The position numbers were made by a program, and so were the translations under genes. The notes below the pieces were generated by a model. That model ran no database searches. It was not told where the DNA came from and saw only the letters and a list, made by a program, of their open reading frames with translations. Positions 31,176-40,297 of a stretch of 64,000 nucleotides of DNA are shown here, in pieces. The stretch is from DAIDKA01 sp035487155. GTDB taxonomy: Bacteria > Pseudomonadota > Gammaproteobacteria > Steroidobacterales > Steroidobacteraceae. The stretch lies in contig DATHMK010000016.1 in NCBI GenBank assembly GCA_035487155.1, forward strand, positions 1 through 64,000. The letters run 5' to 3'. Positions within the stretch are counted from its first letter, which is position 1, and each line of letters opens with the position of its first letter.

Positions 31176-32236
31176 TCGCGCTTGGGACCCAGGCGTGCGG
31201 CCCGGATCACCGGTTCGCGCAAATTTCGATTCCAATAGCTTTGGATCACCTGCTCGTCAAGTCCCCCGATGTCGCCCAGAATCCAGAAGGCCGCTTCGGC
31301 GTGACCCCGGTCGTTCCAGCGCGCCATCTCCACCAGCGACGGCAGAGCCTGCCCGCGCAACACACTGAGCAATGCGGGATCGCGAGCTCTTGCCATCCGC
31401 ATCAGCGCTGCCGAGGACTTGTTCAGATCGGTCCAGACCGGAGAATTGAGCAGTGCGATGAAGGGCTGGTACGGCACCTTGGGCGCCTTGACCTTCCTGG
31501 CCATGGTGAAAACCATCAGCGCGCGCATCGCGTTATTGCGCACGTCGCCGTCAGAATCGCTCATGCCGTAGACGAGATCAGGCACCACGGCCTGCAAGTC
31601 ACTGGCGTAGCCAAGTAACTGCGCCGCCAGCGCCCGCTGTCCGGGATCGCCGGACTCGCGCAAGACCTCACGCAGCAATGTGAGGTCCCTGCGGGCAATC
31701 GCAATCATGCGATCCTCGACCGGTCGTGCCGCCGCGGTATCCAGCAGCGCGTGGCCTTGCGAATCGTCCTCCTGTGCATGCCCGCTCAGCACCGCCTTCA
31801 TCATGGCCTGATAGAACTCAGAGCCAGTCTGAACCACATCAGGCGGCAGGCGGATCGAGCCGGAGGGCGCAGGTCGGAAATGCATCACGGACGCATTGTC
31901 CTCCTCGATACCGACAAAGACGGCCGGAAGGCCATCGGTACAGCAAATCACGTCGAAATGTACCCGCAAGACGCCCGGCACCCTCATCAGGCGTTGCTGC
32001 GACGCGGCGGTGAAGGAGCGATCGCCAGGCGTGATCGGATCGCCCACTTTGAATGTGACGCTGCTGCGCAGCTGTTCAGCCGTCAGCCGGCGCAAGCCGT
32101 AGAAGTCAATGCTCCCGATCGGCAGCGCCGCTTTGGGCGCTGAGGACGGATTGGTGGGTGGCTGCGCCCGGGCGCAGCTCGCAGCGATCAGACCGATCAG
32201 GGATAACGTGGCGGTGAGGCGGCGTCGGCCGATCAT
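31172..32236 (-). CDS. Putative lipoprotein with POTRA-like and HEAT-repeat-like domains
   Basis: 354 residues from ATG 32236. The N-terminus (ATLSLIGLIAASCARAQ) has a lipobox-like Ala-Ala-Ser-Cys after a hydrophobic stretch, so it is probably an exported lipoprotein; signal-peptidase I cleavage after ARA is the alternative. Residues 45-100 (IGSIDFYGLRRLTAEQLRSS, VGDPITPGD) resemble a POTRA/FtsQ-like strand-helix unit. The rest holds HEAT-like helical repeats (LAAQLLGYASDLQAVVPDLV, DVRNNAMRALMVF). I do not recognise a family. It lies 8 bases after guaA and is likely the third gene of the guaBA operon, an unexpected place for an exported protein. Confidence 0.6.
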   Translation of the reverse strand: MIGRRRLTATLSLIGLIAASCARAQPPTNPSSAPKAALPIGSIDFYGLRRLTAEQLRSSVTFKVGDPITPGDRSFTAASQQRLMRVPGVLRVHFDVICCTDGLPAVFVGIEEDNASVMHFRPAPSGSIRLPPDVVQTGSEFYQAMMKAVLSGHAQEDDSQGHALLDTAAARPVEDRMIAIARRDLTLLREVLRESGDPGQRALAAQLLGYASDLQAVVPDLVYGMSDSDGDVRNNAMRALMVFTMARKVKAPKVPYQPFIALLNSPVWTDLNKSSAALMRMARARDPALLSVLRGQALPSLVEMARWNDRGHAEAAFWILGDIGGLDEQVIQSYWNRNLREPVIRAARLGPKRD

Positions 32237-32244
32237 CGGCGCCG

Positions 32245-33834
32245 TCACTCCCACTCGATGGTAGCCGGTGGCTTTCCTGAGATGTCGTAGACGACGCGCG
32301 AGATGCCCGGTACTTCATTCACGATGCGCCGCGACACGTCGTCCAGGAAGTCATAGGGCAGGCGCGCCCAGTGCGCCGTCATGAAATCGATGGTTTCAAC
32401 CGCACGCAGCGCGATCACGTAATCGTAGCGGCGACCATCGCCCATGACGCCCACGGAACGCACCGGCAGGAACACGGCGAAGGCCTGGCTGGTGCGATCG
32501 TACAGGTCATGTCGGCGCAGCTCTTCGATGAAAATGGCATCCGCCCGCCGCAGCAGGTCGGCGAATTCCTTGCGGACCTCGCCGAGGATTCGAACTCCAA
32601 GGCCCGGACCTGGAAAGGGATGACGGTAGATCATGGCATGGGGCAGCCCCAGCTCGGTGCCCAAACGGCGCACCTCATCCTTGAACAACTCGCGCAGCGG
32701 CTCGACCAGCTTGAGGTTCATGTGCGCCGGCAGGCCGCCCACGTTGTGGTGCGACTTGATGACATGGGCCTTGCCGGTCTGGGTGCCTGCGGATTCGATG
32801 ACATCCGGGTAGATCGTACCCTGGGCCAGGAAGCCGACATCCTTGAGTCTGTTTGATTCCTCTTCAAACACCTCAACGAACAGCCGGCCGATGATTTTGC
32901 GCTTGGTCTCAGGATCGGTGACGCCTTTGAGCGCGGCCAGGAAACGCTCCGCGGCGTCCACACGGATGACCTTGACGCCAAGGTTCTGCGCAAAGGTGCG
33001 CATCACCTGATCGCCCTCTCCCAGGCGCAACAGGCCATGATCGACGAACACGCACACCAGCCGATCCCCGATCGCCAGATGCAGCAGCGCGGCCACGACA
33101 CTCGAATCGACTCCGCCGGACAGCCCCAGCAGCACTTTGCCGTCGCCGGTCTGCGCCCGCACACGCTGCACGGCATCCTCGATGATGTTGCCGACGCTCC
33201 ACAGCGCATCGCAGGCGCAGATCTCGCGCACGAAGCGCTCCAGAATGCGCGCACCCTGCAGGGTGTGGGTGACTTCGGGATGGAACTGAACGCCGTAGAA
33301 ACGCCGCCGTTCATCGCTCATGGCGGCGTAAGGCGCGTTGCCGGAAGCTGCCGTTGCCGCAAATCCATCGGGCATTTCGCTGACCCGATCACCGTGACTC
33401 ATCCACACATCCAGCACCGCGCGACCTTCGAGATCGCGGCGGTCGCTCAAGCCATCCAGCAACCGGCATTTGCCGGTCACGGTGACCTCCGCATAGCCGA
33501 ACTCGCGCGTCAGGCCGGCGACCACCCGGCCGCCCAGCTGCTGCGCCATGGTCTGCATGCCGTAGCAGATGCCCAGTACCGGCACGCCCAGGGCGTAGAC
33601 CGCCTCCGGCGCCCGTGGCGGCTGCGAGTCGGTGACGGATTCGGGGCCACCCGAGAGAATGACGCCACGCGGCGCGAACGCGCGCACGGCCGCATCGGAG
33701 ATGTCCCAGGGATGGATCTCGCAGTAGACACCGCACTCGCGCACCCGGCGGGCAATGAGCTGGGTGTACTGCGCGCCGAAATCGAGAATGAGGATCCGGT
33801 GCGCGTGGATGTCCGCGGCATTTTGCGTCGTCAT
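32245..33834 (-). CDS. guaA: GMP synthase (glutamine-hydrolysing)
   Basis: 529 residues. N-terminal class I glutamine amidotransferase with Cys90 in GICYGMQ. ATP-pyrophosphatase domain with the P-loop LLGLSGGVDSSV. C-terminal dimerisation domain ending PATIEWE. It converts XMP to GMP. It follows guaB by 10 bases, the usual operon order. Confidence 0.98.
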   Translation of the reverse strand: MTTQNAADIHAHRILILDFGAQYTQLIARRVRECGVYCEIHPWDISDAAVRAFAPRGVILSGGPESVTDSQPPRAPEAVYALGVPVLGICYGMQTMAQQLGGRVVAGLTREFGYAEVTVTGKCRLLDGLSDRRDLEGRAVLDVWMSHGDRVSEMPDGFAATAASGNAPYAAMSDERRRFYGVQFHPEVTHTLQGARILERFVREICACDALWSVGNIIEDAVQRVRAQTGDGKVLLGLSGGVDSSVVAALLHLAIGDRLVCVFVDHGLLRLGEGDQVMRTFAQNLGVKVIRVDAAERFLAALKGVTDPETKRKIIGRLFVEVFEEESNRLKDVGFLAQGTIYPDVIESAGTQTGKAHVIKSHHNVGGLPAHMNLKLVEPLRELFKDEVRRLGTELGLPHAMIYRHPFPGPGLGVRILGEVRKEFADLLRRADAIFIEELRRHDLYDRTSQAFAVFLPVRSVGVMGDGRRYDYVIALRAVETIDFMTAHWARLPYDFLDDVSRRIVNEVPGISRVVYDISGKPPATIEWE

Positions 33835-33844
33835 GATGGCGAAC

Positions 33845-35311
33845 TTAGGAAACGCGGTAGTTGGGCGCTTCCTTGGTAATGGTCACATCGTGCACATGGC
33901 TCTCGCGTACCCCGGCATTGGTGATGCGCACGAAGTGCGGGCGGGTGCGCATGATCTCGATGGAGGCGCTGCCGGTGTAACCCATGGCGGCGCGCAGGCC
34001 ACCGGCCAGTTGATGCAGGATCGAAACCAGGCTGCCCTTGTAGGCAACGCGGCCTTCGATGCCCTCGGGCACCAGCTTTTCAAGCTCCGCGGCGGCATCC
34101 TGGAAATAACGATCCGCGCTGCCGTGCTTGTCGGCCATTGCGCCCAGGGATCCCATGCCACGGTAGGCCTTGTACGAGGCGCCCTGGTAGAGCTCCACTT
34201 CCCCGGGTGACTCCTCGGTGCCGGCGAACATGCCGCCGATCATCACCGCGTGCGCGCCGGCCGCGATGGCCTTGGCGATGTCACCGGAGAAGCGGATGCC
34301 GCCATCGGCGATCACCGGAACTCCGGTGCCCTCCAGCGCGCGCGCAACATTTGATACCGCGCTGATCTGCGGCACGCCGACGCCGGCGACGATACGCGTG
34401 GTGCAGATGGATCCTGGTCCGATGCCGACCTTGACGGCATCGGCGCCCGCTTCCAGCAGATCCCGGGCGGCCTCGGCGGTGACGATATTGCCGGCAATCA
34501 CCTGCATCTGTGACCAGCGCTTCTTGATGTGGCGCACCATGTCGATGACACCCTGGGAGTGACCGTGACTGGTGTCGACCACCACCACGTCGACACCGGC
34601 GCCGTGCAGTGCCGCCACGCGCTCCAGGGTATCGGCGGCCGTCCCCACGGCCGCCCCGACCCGCAGCCGGCCGGTCTCATCCTTGCTGGCGCGCGGGAAG
34701 TCGGTGGCCTTCTGGAAGTCCTTCACCGTGATCATGCCCTTGAGCTCGGAATCGACCCCGACGACCAGCACCTTTTCGATGCGATGCTTGTGCAGCAGGC
34801 TCAGAACTTCTTCCTTCGGGGCATTCTCGCGAACCGTGATCAGGCGCTGCTGCGGCGTCATGACCGAAGACACCGGCGCGTCGAGTTTCTCCTCGAAGCG
34901 CAGGTCACGATGGGTGACGATGCCGACGACCTTGCTGCCGTCCACGACCGGCACACCGGAGATGCCACGCGAGCGCGTCAGCTGCAGCACTTCGCGGATG
35001 GTCATGCTGGGCGGAACGGTGATGGGATCGCGGATCACGCCACTTTCGAATTTCTTGACCCGGGCGACTTCTCGCGCCTGGGCTTCGATGGGCATGTTCT
35101 TGTGGATGATGCCCATGCCGCCTTCCTGGGCGATGGTGATCGCCAGACGGGCCTCCGTCACGGTATCCATGGCGGCCGACAGCACGGGCAATCCCAGCCG
35201 GATGCTGCGGGTCAGGGTGGTGGAAAGATCGACCTCGCGTGGCAGCACCGTGGAATGGGCCGGCACCAGGAGGACGTCATCGAAAGTGAGGGCTTCTTCG
35301 AGGATTCGCAT
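33845..35311 (-). CDS. guaB: Inosine-5'-monophosphate dehydrogenase
   Basis: 488 residues, standard length. TIM barrel split by two CBS domains (about 90-205). The catalytic Cys303 lies in GPGSICTTRIVAG, and the IMP loop GGIRFSGDIAKA follows. It makes XMP from IMP with NAD, the rate-limiting step of guanine nucleotide synthesis. It is divergent from xseA with only 41 bases between the start codons. Confidence 0.98.
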   Translation of the reverse strand: MRILEEALTFDDVLLVPAHSTVLPREVDLSTTLTRSIRLGLPVLSAAMDTVTEARLAITIAQEGGMGIIHKNMPIEAQAREVARVKKFESGVIRDPITVPPSMTIREVLQLTRSRGISGVPVVDGSKVVGIVTHRDLRFEEKLDAPVSSVMTPQQRLITVRENAPKEEVLSLLHKHRIEKVLVVGVDSELKGMITVKDFQKATDFPRASKDETGRLRVGAAVGTAADTLERVAALHGAGVDVVVVDTSHGHSQGVIDMVRHIKKRWSQMQVIAGNIVTAEAARDLLEAGADAVKVGIGPGSICTTRIVAGVGVPQISAVSNVARALEGTGVPVIADGGIRFSGDIAKAIAAGAHAVMIGGMFAGTEESPGEVELYQGASYKAYRGMGSLGAMADKHGSADRYFQDAAAELEKLVPEGIEGRVAYKGSLVSILHQLAGGLRAAMGYTGSASIEIMRTRPHFVRITNAGVRESHVHDVTITKEAPNYRVS

Positions 35312-35316
35312 GGCGC

Positions 35317-35345
35317 ATTCTACGCACTTGGCGGGGTCGGGTAAA
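35317..35345 (-). promoter_or_regulatory. Predicted guaB promoter
   Basis: On the minus strand TTTACC (35345-35340), 17 bases, TAGAAT (35322-35317). The -10 ends only five bases before the guaB ATG, predicting a leaderless or nearly leaderless mRNA. The segment overlaps the space available for the divergent xseA promoter. Confidence 0.4.
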
Positions 35346-35352
35346 CTGGGAC

Positions 35353-36708
35353 ATGCTCCCGGCCGCTGAACGCAACGTCTACACGGTGACCCGGCTCAAC
35401 CGGGAGGTCCGGCTGCTGCTGGAACGCGGGCTTGCCGTAATCTGGCTGGAAGCCGAACTTTCCAATTTCACCCAGCCGGCCTCGGGCCACTGGTACTTCA
35501 CCCTGAAGGACAAGGAAGCGCAGATCCGCGGTGCCATGTTCCGCCAGCGGAACATGAATCTGGGGTTCACGCCCAAGTCCGGACAGCTGGTGCTGGTGCG
35601 CGGCCGGGTCAGCCTGTATGAGCCGCGCGGGGACTACCAGATGCTCGTCGAGCATATGGAGGAAGCCGGGGTTGGCGCGCTGAAACGCGAGTTCGAGCGG
35701 CTCAAGGCGCGACTGGCAGCCGAAGGCCTGTTTGCGCCCGAACTCAAACGGCCCCTGCCCGCCTTTCCGCGCCGCATCGGCGTCATCACCTCACCCAGCG
35801 GCGCGGCGGTGCGCGACATCCTGCATGTGCTCAAGCGCCGCTATCCAGCGGCGCGGGTGCTCATCTACCCGACGCCGGCGCAGGGGGCCGCGGCCGTTCC
35901 GGCGCTGATCAAGGCGCTGGAGCTGGCCTCATTGCGGGCGGAATGTGATGTGCTCATTCTGGCGCGCGGCGGCGGCTCCCTCGAAGACCTGTGGGCCTTC
36001 AATGACGAGGGGGTGGCGCGGGCGATTCGTGCCTGCAGCATCCCGGTCGTCAGCGGTGTGGGCCACGAGATCGATTTCACGATCGCCGATTTCGTCGCCG
36101 ACCTGCGCGCGCCAACCCCCTCCGGCGCGGCAGAGCTGGTGGTCCCCGATCGCCAGGAGCTGCTCGGCGCCCTGCGTCGCGTAGGCGAACGGCTGATGAA
36201 GTCGGGTCGGCGCGAACTGCGCACCGCAGCCCAGCTGCTGGCCAATCTGCGCCACCGCCTGCAACGCACCCATCCGGGCGTGCGCCTGCAGCACAGCGCC
36301 CAGCGCCTCGATGAACTGGAACAAAGATTGCGCCAGGCGCTGCGCGCCCGCATGCAGCAGCCGCACATCCGTTTGAGCCAGGCCCTCACGGCCCTGCTGC
36401 GGGCGACTCCCGCGCGCCGGGTGGCGGCCTTGAGTGCGCGCAGCGTCGAACTTCGCATGCGTCTACATCATGCCGTGCAGCGTCGGGTTGAGGCCAGCCA
36501 GCACCGCCTGACTCTCGCGCAGCACCAGCTCGACGCGGTCAGTCCGCTGGCCACCCTGGCGCGCGGCTTCGCGGTGATCACGCGCGCAGATGGCAGTGTG
36601 GTCACCGATGCGGGATCGGTCGCGGTGGGCGATGAGATCCGCGCGCTGCTGCACCGTGGCGCGCTGCGGGCGCGGATCACCGGAGCGGATTCGGGAAACA
36701 AGACATGA
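35353..36708 (+). CDS. xseA: Exodeoxyribonuclease VII large subunit
   Basis: 451 residues, full length. N-terminal OB fold (VYTVTRLNREVRLLLERGL), central domain with RIGVITSPSGAAVRDILHVL and ARGGGSLEDLWAFNDE, then GHEIDFTIADFVADLRAPTP and a coiled-coil C-terminal half. With XseB it degrades single-stranded DNA to oligonucleotides. The small subunit is not in the window. Its stop overlaps the M23 gene by 4 bases (ATGA). Confidence 0.97.
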   Translation: MLPAAERNVYTVTRLNREVRLLLERGLAVIWLEAELSNFTQPASGHWYFTLKDKEAQIRGAMFRQRNMNLGFTPKSGQLVLVRGRVSLYEPRGDYQMLVEHMEEAGVGALKREFERLKARLAAEGLFAPELKRPLPAFPRRIGVITSPSGAAVRDILHVLKRRYPAARVLIYPTPAQGAAAVPALIKALELASLRAECDVLILARGGGSLEDLWAFNDEGVARAIRACSIPVVSGVGHEIDFTIADFVADLRAPTPSGAAELVVPDRQELLGALRRVGERLMKSGRRELRTAAQLLANLRHRLQRTHPGVRLQHSAQRLDELEQRLRQALRARMQQPHIRLSQALTALLRATPARRVAALSARSVELRMRLHHAVQRRVEASQHRLTLAQHQLDAVSPLATLARGFAVITRADGSVVTDAGSVAVGDEIRALLHRGALRARITGADSGNKT

Positions 36709-37565
36709 GGCAGCATCGCCGGTGGTGGCAATGGCTCGGCGGCACTGTGGCAGGCGCCAGCGTGGCGCTGGCCAGCGCCGCGGGCCCTCCGGCGACCGAC
36801 CTGCCGCACAGCGAGAGTGTCCCCGGTGGCGTGCGGCTGATCGCGCTGCCGGGTCCTGCCGGTACCGCCCCCGTCGCGAGCTTCGATCAGCATCGGGTGA
36901 TGGTGATTCGTCGCAACGACAAGTGGCTGGCCGTGGTCGGCATCCCGCTGGATGCAGCACTTGGCGAGGCAGCGCTTACGGTGCCCTCCGGCGTCCATCG
37001 CTTTGTCATAGGCCCGAAAACCTACACCGTGCAGCGCCTGCATGTGGCTCCCGGCCAGGTGGATCTGTCCACGGCCGATGCCAGCCGCGCCGCCCAGGAG
37101 CGCACCCGCATCCATGCCGCCGTCGCGACCTTCAGCCCGACGGATCCGGCCACGCTGCAGCTGCTGCAACCCGTACCGGGCGTTCGCTCCAGTTCATTTG
37201 GGCTGCGGCGCGTGTTCAATGGCGAGGCGCGCAATCCGCACACCGGCATGGACATCGCAGCGCCCGTCGGCACGCCGATTCTGGCGGCCGCCGATGGCAC
37301 GGTGGTGGACACCGGTGACTACTTCTTCAACGGCAATACCGTGATCATCGATCATGGCCAGGGACTGCTGACGGTGTACTGTCATCTGAGTGCCATCGAC
37401 GTGCACATCGGTGAGGTGCTGCATCACGGCGCGGTGATTGGCAAGGTCGGGATGACCGGTCGCGTGACCGGCCCACACCTGCATTTTGCAGTCGTCCTGA
37501 ATCAGGCCTTCGTGGATCCGGCCCTGTTCCTGCCGCCGCCGCGCCCCTTGCTGCGCACGCGCTGA
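36705..37565 (+). CDS. M23-family peptidoglycan endopeptidase (LytM-like)
   Basis: 286 residues, ATG within the ATGA overlap with xseA. A signal peptide (about 1-26) precedes a beta-rich N-terminal region and a LytM domain (about 165-280). The zinc ligands are His179 and Asp183 (HTGMDIA) and His260 in HLHF; catalytic His227 is in YCHLS. All residues needed for activity are present, so it is a predicted active periplasmic murein hydrolase rather than an EnvC-type activator. Its last 64 bases overlap the 3' end of der on the other strand. Confidence 0.9.
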   Translation: MRQHRRWWQWLGGTVAGASVALASAAGPPATDLPHSESVPGGVRLIALPGPAGTAPVASFDQHRVMVIRRNDKWLAVVGIPLDAALGEAALTVPSGVHRFVIGPKTYTVQRLHVAPGQVDLSTADASRAAQERTRIHAAVATFSPTDPATLQLLQPVPGVRSSSFGLRRVFNGEARNPHTGMDIAAPVGTPILAAADGTVVDTGDYFFNGNTVIIDHGQGLLTVYCHLSAIDVHIGEVLHHGAVIGKVGMTGRVTGPHLHFAVVLNQAFVDPALFLPPPRPLLRTR

Positions 37566-39088
37566 GGCGCGCCGCCCTTGCGCTTGGCGCCCCCGGCGGG
37601 CGCGCCCTTGCGCTTGGGCCCGGATCGGCCGCCGCCGGGCGTTGCCGCCTCGGTCTTCTTCTGGCGTGCGGCCTTCATGCCGGCGATCTTGGCCAGCGCC
37701 GCGCCCCTGTGCCCGATGCCTGCCGTACCCTTGCGACGCGGGCGATGGCCGACCTTATGCTCGGTTTTGCGATCGCTGTAGGGATTGGCGTCGGTGCGGA
37801 ACTCCACCACCACCGGGCAGGCGTACAGATCGAAGGTCTTGCGAAATACATTGGCCAGATAACGCGAGTAGGCATCCGGCACGCGCTCGCCCTGGCTGCC
37901 GTGAACGATGATGCGCGGCGGATTGCGCCCCCCCTGGTGGACGTAGCGCAGCTTGATCCGCCGCCCGTGCACCAGCGGCGGCTGGTGCGCCTGGATTGCC
38001 GCCTCCAGCGCGCGGTTGAGCATCCGGGTGGGCATTTCGCGCATCGCGGCCTCGAAGCCGCGCACCGCCGACTGCGCCAGCTCACCCACCCCGGTGCCAT
38101 GGCGCGCGGAAATGAAATGCAGCGGAGCATAGGGCACGAAATCCAGTTTCAGGGCCAGCTGGCGCCGGATCTCCTCGCGCTGCTCCATGGGAATGCCGTC
38201 CCATTTGTTGACCGCGATGAGCAAGGCCCGGCCGCGCTGCAGCGCCATGCCTAGCACGCTCGCGTCCTGTTCGCCCACCGAATCGTGAGCATCCAGCACC
38301 ATGACCACCACATGGGCGTGGTCGATGGCCTGCAGCGTCTTGGCAACGCTGACCTTCTCGATCAGATCCTCGACCTTGGAACGGCGGCGGATGCCAGCGG
38401 TATCGATCAGCACGAAATCGCGGCCATCGCGGTTGAAGGGCACGAGGATACTGTCGCGTGTCGTGCCCGGCTCGTCGCTGGCAATCACCCGCTCCTCCCC
38501 GAGCAAACGATTGATGAGCGTGGACTTGCCGACATTGGGCCGGCCGATGACGGCGATGCGGATGGCATCATCGATCGAGTCCTCGCGCGGGGTTGCCTCG
38601 AATCCGGCCAGCACTTCGGACATGAGCTCACGGATGCCCTGACCGTGGGTGGCGGCAATGGCAACCGGCGTGCCCAGCCCCAGGGCATGGAACTCGCTCA
38701 GGACCACCTGAGCATCCAGGCTCTCGATCTTGTTGACGGCCAGGATGATGGGCTTGCCGGAGCGGCGCAGTTCCCGCGCGACGATCTCATCCTGCGGCGT
38801 CAATCCGGCGCGCGCATCGGTGATGAACACCAGCCGGTCGGCCTCTGCCACCGCCCGCTCGGTCTGCATGCGCATCTGGCTTTCAATGACGGAGGGGTTC
38901 TCGATCACCAGTCCGCCGGTATCGATGACCACAAAGGCGCCCGCGCCGAACTGCCCGTAACCATATTGCCGATCGCGCGTAACGCCGGGCACGTCCGCCA
39001 CGATGGCATCGCGCGTCCCGGTCAGAGTATTGAACAGCGTGGACTTGCCGACATTGGGTCGGCCGACCAGCGCTACGATCGGCAGCAC
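37502..39088 (-). CDS. der: Ribosome-assembly GTPase Der (EngA) with extended basic tail
   Basis: 528 residues from GTG 39088, longer than the usual 440-490. Two tandem G domains each have GRPNVGKST (residues 8-16 and about 182-190), DTGG/DTAG switch II and NKxD motifs. The KH-like C-terminal domain includes RYVHQGGRNPPRIIVHG. It acts in 50S subunit maturation. The last about 80 residues are extremely rich in Lys, Arg and Gly, probably an rRNA-binding tail, and their coding end overlaps the convergent M23 gene by 64 bases. Last gene of the ndk-to-der operon. Confidence 0.97.
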   Translation of the reverse strand: MLPIVALVGRPNVGKSTLFNTLTGTRDAIVADVPGVTRDRQYGYGQFGAGAFVVIDTGGLVIENPSVIESQMRMQTERAVAEADRLVFITDARAGLTPQDEIVARELRRSGKPIILAVNKIESLDAQVVLSEFHALGLGTPVAIAATHGQGIRELMSEVLAGFEATPREDSIDDAIRIAVIGRPNVGKSTLINRLLGEERVIASDEPGTTRDSILVPFNRDGRDFVLIDTAGIRRRSKVEDLIEKVSVAKTLQAIDHAHVVVMVLDAHDSVGEQDASVLGMALQRGRALLIAVNKWDGIPMEQREEIRRQLALKLDFVPYAPLHFISARHGTGVGELAQSAVRGFEAAMREMPTRMLNRALEAAIQAHQPPLVHGRRIKLRYVHQGGRNPPRIIVHGSQGERVPDAYSRYLANVFRKTFDLYACPVVVEFRTDANPYSDRKTEHKVGHRPRRKGTAGIGHRGAALAKIAGMKAARQKKTEAATPGGGRSGPKRKGAPAGGAKRKGGAPQRVRSKGRGGGRNRAGSTKA

Positions 39089-39094
39089 GGTGGA

Positions 39095-40291
39095 TCAGCC
39101 GCCGGAGTGCCCATCCTGGCCAACGGCGGGCGTCACCGCGGCGGTTGCGTGAGTCGCAAGCGGCGCGGCACGGAAGGCATCGAGGACGCCGCGATCATTG
39201 AGCAGCATCAGCACGCCATCGGCATAGACCGGCGAGTTGGTGTAGCGCGCCTTGCCCGCACGCACCCGGCCCATGAGGGCTCCGGTCGCCTTGTTAAGCC
39301 AGTGAACATAGCCTTGATAATCGGCGACCACGATGGCATCACCTGCCACGGCGGGGCCCGACAGTCCGCGGTGCAACAGCGCCTTCTGACGCCACACCTC
39401 GGTGCCGTTGCGGCGCGTCAGGGCGACGACTTCGCCAATCGAGGTCGATACATAGATGTTGTCGTCATCGAGCGCCAGGCCCCGATAGCTGGAAAGCTCA
39501 TGCGACCACCAGATCTGGCCGGAGTCGAGCGCAATCATGGCGACCTTGCCCTGGAAGCCGACCACATAGACATCGTTACCGACAATGTGAGCCTTGGTAT
39601 CCACATCCACCAGACGATCAAGGTCAGTCTTGCCACTGGGTATCTGCAGCTGGGTTTCCCAGACACTGGAGCCATCGGCCAACGAGGAGGCAACGATGCG
39701 GCCATTGTCGAATCCGGTCACCGCCACTTCGCCCACGACGGCCGGTGAGGCCGTGCCGCGCAGCGACAGTTTCGGCACCGACTGCTGCTGCGCCCACAGC
39801 TCATGGCCATCGGCGATCGCCAGGGCGTGCAGCTTGCCGTCGACGCCGCGAACCAGCACCAGATTGGGCGAGACCGCCGGCGCGGCGAGAATTTCCGCCG
39901 TGATATTGGTGGTCCACAGCTGCTTGCCGGTCTGGGCATCCAGTGCGATCACATCGCCGTCGGTTGAGCCGACGACGATCTTGCCGTCCCCATAACCGAC
40001 GGCACCGCCCAGAGGCAGCTTGGTGCGGGTCTGCCACTGCGGGTGGCCGTTGTGCAGGTCGAAGGCGGCGATCTCGCCTTTTTCGCCGGCGGCATAGACC
40101 GTGTCGCCCTCCACGTCCAGTCCCAGACCCAGACGCAGCGGCACCTTGGTTCCGCCGAGGTTCTCACTCCAGACTTTCTGGATCTTCACGGTTTCCGGAA
40201 AGGCGACCAGCTTGGTCGGTCGATCCGGGTCCTTGTCCTTGGTGCACGCGGCCACGAGGGCCAGCAGCAGTATCGGCAGAATGCGACGCAT
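39095..40291 (-). CDS. bamB: Outer-membrane assembly lipoprotein BamB
   Basis: 398 residues. Lipoprotein signal with Cys16 (LALVAAC). The mature protein is an eight-bladed propeller with repeated LDAQTGKQLW-type motifs (ALDAQTGKQLWTTNI, ALDSGQIWWSHEL). It binds BamA and aids beta-barrel insertion in the outer membrane. The gene lies 6 bases after yfgM and 6 before der, as in other gammaproteobacteria. Confidence 0.95.
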   Translation of the reverse strand: MRRILPILLLALVAACTKDKDPDRPTKLVAFPETVKIQKVWSENLGGTKVPLRLGLGLDVEGDTVYAAGEKGEIAAFDLHNGHPQWQTRTKLPLGGAVGYGDGKIVVGSTDGDVIALDAQTGKQLWTTNITAEILAAPAVSPNLVLVRGVDGKLHALAIADGHELWAQQQSVPKLSLRGTASPAVVGEVAVTGFDNGRIVASSLADGSSVWETQLQIPSGKTDLDRLVDVDTKAHIVGNDVYVVGFQGKVAMIALDSGQIWWSHELSSYRGLALDDDNIYVSTSIGEVVALTRRNGTEVWRQKALLHRGLSGPAVAGDAIVVADYQGYVHWLNKATGALMGRVRAGKARYTNSPVYADGVLMLLNDRGVLDAFRAAPLATHATAAVTPAVGQDGHSGG

Positions 40292-40297
40292 GATGGA

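Noticed and set aside
38285..39748. 487-codon plus-strand frame opposite der and bamB
   Set aside because: Spans the junction of two clear minus-strand genes and shows no recognisable domain.
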